Assembly (NCBI GenBank): GCA_045600205.1
Contig: JAZRXM010000016.1
Coordinates: 77,600 to 141,599 of the forward strand
Direction of reading: 5' to 3'
Origin: Firm-04 sp045600205
GTDB lineage: Bacteria > Bacillota > Clostridia > Oscillospirales > Ruminococcaceae
DNA: 64,000 nucleotides
Positions 27,389-34,540 of this stretch are shown piece by piece. The translations under genes and the position numbers were made by a program. The notes under the pieces are model-generated. The model was given only the letters and a program-made list of their open reading frames with translations, made no database searches and was not told where the DNA came from. Numbering within the stretch: the first letter of the stretch is position 1; every line of letters starts with the position of its first letter.

Positions 27389-27429
27389 AGTACCTGTGAT
27401 TTCATTCTATCATGAAGGAGGGAAGCGAG

Positions 27430-27900
27430 ATGCCAAGAAGAGGCAGTATCGCAAAGCGTGACGTTCTGGAAGATCCGATGTATCATTCCAAGCTCGTAAC
27501 ACGGCTTATCAACAACATCATGCTCGACGGTAAGAAGGGTGTCGCTCAGAAGATTGTTTACGACGCATTCGATATCGTCAAGGAAAAGACCGAGAGAGAA
27601 CCCCTCGAGGTTTTTGAGCAGGCAATGGAAAATATCATGCCGCTGCTCGAAGTTAAGGCTCGCCGTATGGGCGGTGCAACCTATCAGGTTCCGATGGAGG
27701 TTCGCCCGGAGCGTCGTCAGACACTGGGTCTGCGCTGGATCACCAAGTATTCCAGACTCCGCAGCGAAAAGACCATGAAGGAGCGTCTTGCAGGCGAAAT
27801 TCTCGATGCTATCAACGGCACGGGCGGCGCTTGCAAAAAGCGTGAGGACACACACAAGATGGCAGAGGCAAACAAGGCTTTTGCACATTACCGTTGGTAA
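27430..27900 (+). CDS. rpsG: 30S ribosomal protein S7
   Basis: 156 aa, the usual length. The start MPRRGSIAKRDV and the segment YQVPMEVRPERRQTLGLRW are diagnostic. S7 nucleates assembly of the 30S head. ATG 27430 follows GAAGGAGGG; the ATG at 27412 lies before this site. It is separated from rpsL by an unusually long structured gap. Confidence 0.98.
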   Translation: MPRRGSIAKRDVLEDPMYHSKLVTRLINNIMLDGKKGVAQKIVYDAFDIVKEKTEREPLEVFEQAMENIMPLLEVKARRMGGATYQVPMEVRPERRQTLGLRWITKYSRLRSEKTMKERLAGEILDAINGTGGACKKREDTHKMAEANKAFAHYRW

Positions 27901-27997
27901 TTCTCTTGGCAAGTTTCCGCAGCTTTTCTGTGGAAATGGCATCCTGAAGCGCAGACTTCGGAATGCTGCTTAGACGAATTGAATAGGAGGAAACCAA

Positions 27998-30085
27998 ATG
28001 CCAAGAGATTGTTCACTGGAAATGACCCGAAACATCGGCATTATGGCTCACATCGACGCTGGTAAGACAACAACCACTGAGCGTATCCTGTACTACACCG
28101 GTATCAACCATAAGATCGGCGAGACCCACGATGGTTCCGCTACCATGGACTGGATGGAGCAGGAGCAGGAGCGTGGTATCACAATCACCTCCGCTGCAAC
28201 TACCGCTTACTGGAAAGAGCACCGTGTCAATATTATTGATACCCCTGGCCACGTTGACTTTACCGTTGAAGTTGAGCGTTCTCTGCGTGTTCTGGATGGT
28301 TCTGTTACTGTTCTGTGCGCAAAGGGCGGCGTTGAGCCTCAGTCCGAAACCGTATGGCGTCAGGCTGACAAGTACAAGGTACCGCGTATGGTCTACGTCA
28401 ACAAGATGGACATCATGGGTGCAGACTTCTATCGTGTCGTTGACATGATGAAGGACCGCCTCAAGTGTAATGCCGTTCCGATTCAGCTCCCGATCGGTGC
28501 TGAAACCTTCTTCAAGGGCATCATTGACCTGCTCGAGATGAAGGCATATGTCTACTACGATGATCTGGGCAAGGATATCCGCATTGAGGAAATCCCGCAC
28601 GACATGGTAGATAAGGCAGAGGAATACCGTGCAGCTCTTGTCGAGTCCGTTGCAGAACTCGATGAGGAACTGATGGAAAAGTACCTCGCTGAAGAAGAAA
28701 TCTCCATCGAGGAAATGAAGAGAGTCATCCGCAAGGCTACCATCGCAAACGAGATGGTTCCTGTTGTCTGCGGTACCTCTTATAAGAACAAGGGCGTTCA
28801 GAAGCTTCTGGATGCAGTTGTTGATTATATGCCCTCTCCGCTTGACGTTCCGGCAATCAAGGGTATCAACCCTGATACCGACGAGGAGGAGGAGCGTCCT
28901 TCTTCCGACAACGAGCCGTTCGCTGCTCTTGCATTCAAGATCGCAACCGACCCGTTTGTTGGTAAACTGTGCTACTTCCGTGTATATTCCGGTAAGGTAG
29001 ATGCAGGTACTACCGTACTGAACGCCTGCAAGAAGCAGCGTGAGCGTATGGGTCGTATCCTGCAGATGCACTCCAACCACCGTAAGGACATCGATACCAT
29101 CTATGCAGGTGATATCGCTGCTGTAATCGGCGTAAAGTGCACCACCACCGGTGATACGCTCTGTGACGAGAACCACCCGATCATCCTCGAATCCATGGAA
29201 TTCCCGGATCCGGTTATCAACCTTGCAATCGAGCCGAAGACCAAGGCAGGTCAGGAGAAGATGGGCATTGCCCTCTCCAAGCTGGCTGAAGAAGACCCGA
29301 CCTTCCGCACCTGGACTGACCACGAAACCGGTCAGACCATCATCGCTGGTATGGGCGAGCTTCACCTCGAGATCATCGTTGACCGTCTGCTCCGTGAGTT
29401 CAAGGTTGAGGCAAATGTCGGGGCTCCGCAGGTTTCTTACAAGGAAACCATTCGCAAAAAGCTCGACACCGAGTACAAGCATAAGAAGCAGACCGGTGGT
29501 ACCGGTCAGTACGGTCACGTAAAGATTACCGTGGAGCCCAACGAGCCCGGCAAGGGCTATGAGTTCATCAACAGCATCGTCGGCGGTGCAATCCCGAAGG
29601 AATACATCCCGGCTGTTGATGCAGGTATCAAGAGCGCAATGCAGGCTGGTACGGTTGCCGGCTATCAGGTTGTTGACGTAAAGGTCACCCTTTGGGATGG
29701 TTCCTATCACGAAGTCGACTCCTCTGAAATGGCGTTCAAGATCGCCGGTTCTATGGCATTCAAGCAGGCTATGCGTCAGGCAGATCCTGTTCTGCTCGAG
29801 CCGCTCATGAAGGTTTCCGTTTTCGTACCGGAACAGTACATGGGCGATGTCTTCGGTGACCTCAACGGTCGTCGTGGTCAGATTCAGGGTCAGGAGGTAC
29901 ACAACGGTGTATCCCAGATCGATGCACTTGTTCCGCTGAGCAATATGTTCGGCTATGCAAGTGACCTGCGTTCCCGTTCTCAGGGACGTGGTAACTACAC
30001 CATGGAGCCGCACAGCTTCGCTGAGGTTCCGAAGTCCATCGCAGATAAGATCAAGACCGAGCGCGGTCACGCTGACGAGGACTGA
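27998..30085 (+). CDS. fusA: Elongation factor G
   Basis: 695 aa, full length. G1 AHIDAGKTT, G3 DTPGHVDF, G4 NKMD, and domain IV sequences GGTGQYGHV and GGAIPKEYIPAVDAG. It drives ribosomal translocation. It is preceded by AGGAGGAAA and lies 97 nt after rpsG. Codon use is strongly biased to optimal codons, as in the neighbouring ribosomal genes. Confidence 0.98.
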   Translation: MPRDCSLEMTRNIGIMAHIDAGKTTTTERILYYTGINHKIGETHDGSATMDWMEQEQERGITITSAATTAYWKEHRVNIIDTPGHVDFTVEVERSLRVLDGSVTVLCAKGGVEPQSETVWRQADKYKVPRMVYVNKMDIMGADFYRVVDMMKDRLKCNAVPIQLPIGAETFFKGIIDLLEMKAYVYYDDLGKDIRIEEIPHDMVDKAEEYRAALVESVAELDEELMEKYLAEEEISIEEMKRVIRKATIANEMVPVVCGTSYKNKGVQKLLDAVVDYMPSPLDVPAIKGINPDTDEEEERPSSDNEPFAALAFKIATDPFVGKLCYFRVYSGKVDAGTTVLNACKKQRERMGRILQMHSNHRKDIDTIYAGDIAAVIGVKCTTTGDTLCDENHPIILESMEFPDPVINLAIEPKTKAGQEKMGIALSKLAEEDPTFRTWTDHETGQTIIAGMGELHLEIIVDRLLREFKVEANVGAPQVSYKETIRKKLDTEYKHKKQTGGTGQYGHVKITVEPNEPGKGYEFINSIVGGAIPKEYIPAVDAGIKSAMQAGTVAGYQVVDVKVTLWDGSYHEVDSSEMAFKIAGSMAFKQAMRQADPVLLEPLMKVSVFVPEQYMGDVFGDLNGRRGQIQGQEVHNGVSQIDALVPLSNMFGYASDLRSRSQGRGNYTMEPHSFAEVPKSIADKIKTERGHADED

Positions 30086-30174
30086 TTTTTTCAAAAAAAT
30101 AATCGGGAAAATCGCATAGCATCGTGATTCTTTCATGATGCGTGCGAATCCCTGAGATTTTTTTCGAAAAACAC

Positions 30175-30203
30175 TTGCTTTTTTTTAGGAAATCTGGTAA
30201 AAT
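30175..30203 (+). promoter_or_regulatory. Own promoter of tuf
   Basis: TTGCTT (30175-30180) and TAAAAT (30198-30203), 17-bp spacer, in the 201-bp gap between fusA and tuf. It allows tuf to be expressed above the rest of the operon. An imperfect hairpin around 30115-30145 with T-runs further on may partly end fusA transcripts. Confidence 0.7.
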
Positions 30204-30286
30204 ATATCTTGTCAGGTCTTTGTCGTTTCCTGATAATGACCGCAAACTATATTTTCCGAAAAAATGATTATTAGGAGGAGATTCCA

Positions 30287-31489
30287 ATGGCAAAAGAAAA
30301 GTTCGAACGTAATAAACCCCATGTCAACATTGGTACTATCGGCCACGTTGACCACGGCAAGACCACCACTACTGCTGCGATCACCAAGTATCTGGCAATG
30401 AAGGGTCAGGCAAAGTTTGAGGATTATTCCATGATCGATAAAGCTCCGGAAGAGCGCGAGCGTGGTATCACAATCAATACTGCACACGTTGAGTATGAGA
30501 CCGACAAGCGTCACTATGCTCACGTTGACTGCCCTGGTCACGCTGACTATATCAAGAACATGATCACCGGTGCTGCTCAGATGGACGGCGCAATCCTGGT
30601 TGTTGCTGCTTCCGACGGCCCGATGGCTCAGACCAAAGAGCACATCCTGCTCGCTCGTCAGGTTGGCGTTCCTGCAATCGTTGTTTTCATGAACAAGACT
30701 GACCTTGTTGATGATGAGGAACTGATCGACCTCGTTGAGATGGATATCCGTGACACCCTGAGCAAGTACGAGTTCCCTGGCGACGATATCCCGATCGTTA
30801 AGGGCTCTGCTTTCAAGGCTCTGGATTCCGCTTCCACCGATCCTTCCGATCCTGTTTATGCTTGCATCCAGGAACTGATGGACGCTGTTGACGATTACAT
30901 TCCGACTCCTGACCGTAAGGCTGACCTGCCGTTCCTGATGCCTGTTGAGGATACTATGACCATTTCCGGTCGTGGTACTGTTGCAACCGGCCGTGTTGAG
31001 CGTGGTCAGGTTAAGGTCGGCGATACCGTTGAAATCGTTGGTCTGAAGGAAGAAAAGGGTTCTACCGTTGTTACCGGTCTGGAAATGTTCCGCAAGACTC
31101 TGGATTATGCAGAGGCTGGCGATAACATCGGCGCACTGCTCCGTGGTATTGCTCGTAAGGACATCGAAAGAGGTCAGGTTCTGTGCAAGCCCGGCACCAT
31201 TCAGCCGCACACCAAGTTCAAGGGTCAGGTCTACGTTCTGAAGAAGGAAGAGGGCGGTCGTCATAAGCCGTTCTTCACCAACTACAGACCGCAGTTCTAC
31301 TTCCGTACCACTGACGTTACCGGTATCATCACTCTGCCGGATGGCGTTCAGATGTGCAACCCTGGCGATAACATCGAGATCGACGTTGAGCTGATCACTC
31401 CGATCGCTATCGAAAAAGGTCTGCGTTTTGCTATCCGTGAGGGTGGTAAGACCGTTGGCTCCGGTGTCGTTGTTGACATCAAAGAGTAA
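30287..31489 (+). CDS. tuf: Elongation factor Tu
   Basis: 400 aa. G1 GHVDHGKTT, switch II DCPGHADY, G4 NKTD, and the domain III aminoacyl-tRNA face. It delivers aminoacyl-tRNA to the ribosome. TAGGAGGAG lies 9 nt before the ATG. It is the last gene of the str operon and is followed by a strong terminator. Confidence 0.98.
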   Translation: MAKEKFERNKPHVNIGTIGHVDHGKTTTTAAITKYLAMKGQAKFEDYSMIDKAPEERERGITINTAHVEYETDKRHYAHVDCPGHADYIKNMITGAAQMDGAILVVAASDGPMAQTKEHILLARQVGVPAIVVFMNKTDLVDDEELIDLVEMDIRDTLSKYEFPGDDIPIVKGSAFKALDSASTDPSDPVYACIQELMDAVDDYIPTPDRKADLPFLMPVEDTMTISGRGTVATGRVERGQVKVGDTVEIVGLKEEKGSTVVTGLEMFRKTLDYAEAGDNIGALLRGIARKDIERGQVLCKPGTIQPHTKFKGQVYVLKKEEGGRHKPFFTNYRPQFYFRTTDVTGIITLPDGVQMCNPGDNIEIDVELITPIAIEKGLRFAIREGGKTVGSGVVVDIKE

Positions 31490-31502
31490 TTCACGTTCGA
31501 TA

Positions 31503-31538
31503 AAATGCTGTGTTCCTTCGGGGACACAGCATTTTTTT
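31503..31538 (+). terminator. Intrinsic terminator after tuf
   Basis: A 12-bp stem (31505-31516 with 31521-31532, one G-T pair) capped by a TTCG tetraloop closed by C-G, then seven T residues. Confidence 0.95.
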
Positions 31539-31541
31539 GCT

Positions 31542-31601
31542 TTGGTAAGGATTGGCAAATCGCTTGTCAGAATTTTGAATTTTGGCAACGATTGGCAAAC
31601 A
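31542..31601 (+). repeat. TTGGCAA repeats in helical phase, upstream cluster
   Basis: TTGG motifs start at 31542, 31552, 31582 and 31592, all offset by multiples of 10 bp, and three read TTGGCAA. They are of the same type as the four-unit array at 31838-31877 beside the mraZ promoter. The 570-bp gap 31490-32060 otherwise holds the tuf terminator, this cluster, the mraZ promoter, the second array and the leader hairpin; 31602-31797 shows nothing convincing. Confidence 0.6.
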
Positions 31602-31797
31602 GAAGAAATCATTAGGTGTTTTACTGAATTTCGCGCTGAATAAATCGGATTTGTACGTATATACGAAAAATATCTGAAAGCGAGGATACGAATGAAATCG
31701 CAGGAACATTGGTTTGAATTTAACATCATTGGATAATGTGCCTAAAAACAGCAGTTTATTTTCTACGAAAATCCCTGTTCGTTTTTGCGTACATCTC

Positions 31798-31826
31798 TTG
31801 ACAAATCAGGAAGTACAAGTTATAAT
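31798..31826 (+). promoter_or_regulatory. Promoter of the mraZ/dcw cluster
   Basis: Perfect consensus: TTGACA (31798-31803), 17 bp, TATAAT (31821-31826). The predicted RNA start near 31833 leaves a leader of about 230 nt before mraZ. Confidence 0.85.
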
Positions 31827-31837
31827 GTAAATACAGT

Positions 31838-31877
31838 TTGGGAAGAAAAGGCATTGATTGGCAATGATTGGCAAGAA
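31838..31877 (+). repeat. Four tandem 10-bp repeats, probable MraZ boxes
   Basis: Units start at 31838, 31848, 31858 and 31868 with cores TTGGG, AAGGC, TTGGC and TTGGC, exactly 10 bp apart. MraZ of E. coli binds TGGGN repeats with 5-bp spacers, also period 10, before its own gene. The array starts just after the predicted transcription start, so binding would repress. Function is inferred from design and place. Confidence 0.65.
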
Positions 31878-31959
31878 GATGCCTTTTACAAAATAAAAAA
31901 CAGATTCCCAAATAATTGTGTAGTAGAACAAAAGATCGCTTCGGCAATATGGTACGTCA

Positions 31960-32021
31960 GGCTGCGGCTCGGTCGATAACGCGGAACAGAGATGCTCTGT
32001 TTTATCGACGGAACCGCAGCC
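31960..32021 (+). other. Long leader hairpin before mraZ
   Basis: Three consecutive perfect helices on one axis: GGCTGCGG (31960-31967) with CCGCAGCC (32014-32021), GTCGATAA (31972-31979) with TTATCGAC (32002-32009), and AACAGAG (31985-31991) with CTCTGTT (31995-32001) around an ATG loop. The total is 23 bp with two small internal loops. It ends 39 nt before the GTG start of mraZ. There is no U-run, so it is not a simple terminator. Confidence 0.75.
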
Positions 32022-32060
32022 GATGCACCCGTATTACCCTAGCCAAAAGGGGGGCTCTGC

Positions 32061-32492
32061 GTGGCTGCCATCCTATCCGGAACAAAATATGCGGCAATCG
32101 ACGCACGCGGACGAATGAGCTTCCCTGCTCAGTATCTGGGCGTTCTTGGAAATTGCCTACACATTACGCCCGACACGGACGGCCTTGGTTTTTTACAGGT
32201 CAACTCCGAGGAGGGCTATCAGGCGTTTCTGGAAGACTTAAAAAGCAAATACAGCGGTTCCAAACTCAGAATGGTTCTGCGCCATGTCGGCGCAAATACC
32301 GAAAAAGTCGAACCGGATAAACTCGGCAGAATCACATTGCCGCTGGCACTCTGTGAGCACGCGAAATTGAGCGGCAGAGTGGCAGTCATCGGTGTCGGTG
32401 ATTACGCCGAAATCTGGGACGAAACACGCTTTAAAGAGCAGGATGCCGCAGATATGGATGAAATTTTGAAACTGATGGCTGAGGAGGACTGA
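32061..32492 (+). CDS. mraZ: MraZ transcriptional regulator of the dcw cluster
   Basis: 143 aa from GTG 32061, with AGGGGGG 7-8 nt upstream. Two AbrB-like swapped-hairpin halves are visible: DARGRMSFPAQY (about residues 15-26) and DKLGRITLPLAL (about 86-97). MraZ forms ring oligomers and binds short repeats spaced one helical turn apart in front of its own gene. It starts the division and wall cluster and is 6 nt from rsmH. Confidence 0.95.
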   Translation: MAAILSGTKYAAIDARGRMSFPAQYLGVLGNCLHITPDTDGLGFLQVNSEEGYQAFLEDLKSKYSGSKLRMVLRHVGANTEKVEPDKLGRITLPLALCEHAKLSGRVAVIGVGDYAEIWDETRFKEQDAADMDEILKLMAEED

Positions 32493-32498
32493 CGAACC

Positions 32499-33431
32499 AT
32501 GGTGGACAGCCCCTACGCATACCACCGTCCTGTCATGCTTGACGAAGTCCTTTCGGATCTGGACGTCAAAGCTGACGGGATCTATCTGGACGGTACAGCG
32601 GGCGGAGGCGGGCATTCGTTTGCAATCGCTTCCAAGCTCACAGAGGGCGGCCATCTATACGCCATGGATCAGGATCCGGATGCAATCAAGCAAGCCTCAA
32701 ATCGCCTTGCAGGGCTTCCTGCGACGGTCATTCATGCCAATTTTACTTCTCTCGGAGAAGTGCTGCGCGGTGAGGGCGTTCAGGCGGATGGCATTTTGCT
32801 CGATTTAGGCGTCAGCAGTCATGAATTGGACGAAGCATCCCGCGGTTTTTCCTATCACATGGATGCTCCGCTTGATATGCGTATGTCGCAAAGCGGACGT
32901 TCTGCGGCGGATCTGGTCAATACATTGCCGCCGGATGAACTTGCGCATATCCTCTTTGCATACGGCGAGGAAAAGTACGCAAAAGGCATTGTGGCACAAA
33001 TTGTTGCCGCAAGAGAAGTCAAACCGATTGAAACCACGCTGGAATTGGCGGAGCTTATCAAAAAAGGTGTTCCTGCCAAGGTCAGACGCGATAAAAACCC
33101 ATGCAAGAAAACATTTCAGGCAATCCGAATCGCCGTCAATGACGAGCTGAACTGCCTGTCCATCGCACTGGAGGAGGCATTTGCCTCGCTGAAACCGCAC
33201 GGTCGGCTGGTGATTCTGACGTTTCACAGTTTGGAGGACCGTATCGTGAAGCAGGCGTTTGCATCGTGGTGTACAGGCTGTACCTGTCCGCCCGAATTTC
33301 CTGTGTGCGTCTGCGGCAAGAAACCGAAGGGAGAATTGGTTCACCGCAAACCGCTGACCGCCTCCGAACAGGAACTTGCCGAGAATTCCAGAAGCCACAG
33401 CGCAAAATTACGCGCAATTGAAAAACTATAA
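32499..33431 (+). CDS. rsmH: 16S rRNA (cytosine1402-N4)-methyltransferase
   Basis: 310 aa. Start HRPVMLDEVL, SAM motif DGTAGGGGHS, FDLGVSSHELD-like LDLGVSSHELDEASRGFSY, and the C-terminal TFHSLEDRIVK. The enzyme methylates C1402 in the ribosomal P-site. GAGGAGGA lies upstream, and mraZ-rsmH is the universal start of the cluster. Confidence 0.97.
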   Translation: MVDSPYAYHRPVMLDEVLSDLDVKADGIYLDGTAGGGGHSFAIASKLTEGGHLYAMDQDPDAIKQASNRLAGLPATVIHANFTSLGEVLRGEGVQADGILLDLGVSSHELDEASRGFSYHMDAPLDMRMSQSGRSAADLVNTLPPDELAHILFAYGEEKYAKGIVAQIVAAREVKPIETTLELAELIKKGVPAKVRRDKNPCKKTFQAIRIAVNDELNCLSIALEEAFASLKPHGRLVILTFHSLEDRIVKQAFASWCTGCTCPPEFPVCVCGKKPKGELVHRKPLTASEQELAENSRSHSAKLRAIEKL

Positions 33432-33521
33432 AGATACAAAAAACAAAAGAAAAAACAACAACACGAGAGCAGATAGCGGAGCAATCCGTTAACCAGACCT
33501 TTTTGGAAGGGAGGCTTTCAG

Positions 33522-34313
33522 ATGTTGGAGGAATTCCCGAGAAAGGTTTCGCATGACCCGCTTCTCACGACGGAGCAGCGTATGGAAATGACCAATGAAA
33601 ATCATGTGAAATCGCGGATTCCAAAGAAAAAGAAACGTCAGGCAAAGCCCGAACTTTCCGAAGAGGAACAGGCACGGATTGCCAAAAAGCAAAGACTCGC
33701 AAAAAGTGCGGAAAACCGTAAAAAAGCGGAAAAGCACGCGCAGTCTGCCGAAGAACAGATTGCAGAAGCCCTGCAAATGACGGCGCGGGAGAATCATCCT
33801 GCCGAACATGACAAACCTTCTGACGGATTGATCACCGTTGCACGGAGAAATCCGCCTGTAGAGCATATGCAGCCTGCGGAAGTGTCCGCGCATTTGTCTG
33901 TAAAAGGCAACCGATTTAAGGATGTCGGCAAATTGGGCTCGCAGCATCGCGCCTCCACGATCAGAGCGATTTTTCTTGGCGTATGTGCATTTATGCTGGT
34001 CGGTGTTGTCATATACGGCAGAATGCAGACCAATGAGATCTATTCCGAAATAGCCAAGGCACAAACGGAATATGATGATGCGGTCGCCAAAAATGTCAGT
34101 ATGCGCTCCGAAATGGAAGGCAAAATGACCGTCAAGAACGTTGCGGACTACGCAGAAAATGTGCTGGGGCTCAAGCAGATCGGCAGATCACAGATTCAGT
34201 ACATTCAGATTCAGACTGAGGACGAGGTCACCATCCCTGAACCCGAAACGAATCTGTTTGTCAGAATTCACGAGCATTTAACCCGCGTCTGGGAATTTAT
34301 CAAGGGTGAGTAG
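33522..34313 (+). CDS. ftsL: FtsL-like division protein with long charged N-terminus
   Basis: 263 aa. About 140 cytoplasmic residues, very rich in Lys, Glu and Ala (KKKKRQ and KKAEKHAQSAEE stretches), precede a single membrane helix (about 145-165). A periplasmic-side coiled coil then has VADYAENVLGLKQIG, the usual DivIC/FtsL ending. FtsL joins FtsB/DivIC and FtsQ in the division complex. FtsL is usually about 100-120 aa, so the cytoplasmic extension is long, though such extensions occur in Clostridia. Position between rsmH and the PBP supports the call. Confidence 0.85.
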   Translation: MLEEFPRKVSHDPLLTTEQRMEMTNENHVKSRIPKKKKRQAKPELSEEEQARIAKKQRLAKSAENRKKAEKHAQSAEEQIAEALQMTARENHPAEHDKPSDGLITVARRNPPVEHMQPAEVSAHLSVKGNRFKDVGKLGSQHRASTIRAIFLGVCAFMLVGVVIYGRMQTNEIYSEIAKAQTEYDDAVAKNVSMRSEMEGKMTVKNVADYAENVLGLKQIGRSQIQYIQIQTEDEVTIPEPETNLFVRIHEHLTRVWEFIKGE

Positions 34314-34470
34314 CATAGAATGCAGTAACACCGCCCGAATGCATCCTCACAAAAAGAAACATGAAATCAAATAAAGTGTGTAGAACAAAAGAAACAGAAT
34401 CATGAAAAAATCGGGACAGTCAAACAAAAAGATGATGTTAGACGGTCCGGAGAACGTATCATTTCTGACG

Positions 34471-34504
34471 GGCGGGAGTACATCGGTTACACCGCCTTTT
34501 TTAT
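34471..34504 (+). terminator. Terminator-like hairpin between ftsL and the PBP gene
   Basis: GGCGG (34471-34475) pairs with CCGCC (34492-34496), with an inner GTA/TAC extension, followed directly by TTTTTTATTT. It lies in the 227-bp gap and may reduce transcription into the rest of the cluster. The gap also holds a 41-codon open frame (34402-34527) that is not supported as a gene. Confidence 0.6.
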
Positions 34505-34540
34505 TTGTCCGGCAAATTATCGTGTGAAAGGAGTCTGTTC

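Noticed and set aside
28013..30136. 707-codon open frame opposite fusA (and similar ones opposite atpA, ahcY, tuf and rubrerythrin)
   Set aside because: Strong codon bias of highly expressed genes leaves few stops in the opposite frame; the translations look like low-complexity Leu/His/Asp-rich shadows.
31692..31736. 14-codon ORF upstream of the mraZ promoter
   Set aside because: Lies before the predicted promoter with no promoter of its own and only a weak ribosome site.
31542..31877. CRISPR-like array
   Set aside because: Units are only 10 bp with no unique spacers and no cas genes nearby; the layout fits protein-binding sites.
34402..34527. 41-codon ORF between ftsL and the PBP gene
   Set aside because: No clear ribosome site, unusual composition, and its end covers the terminator-like hairpin.
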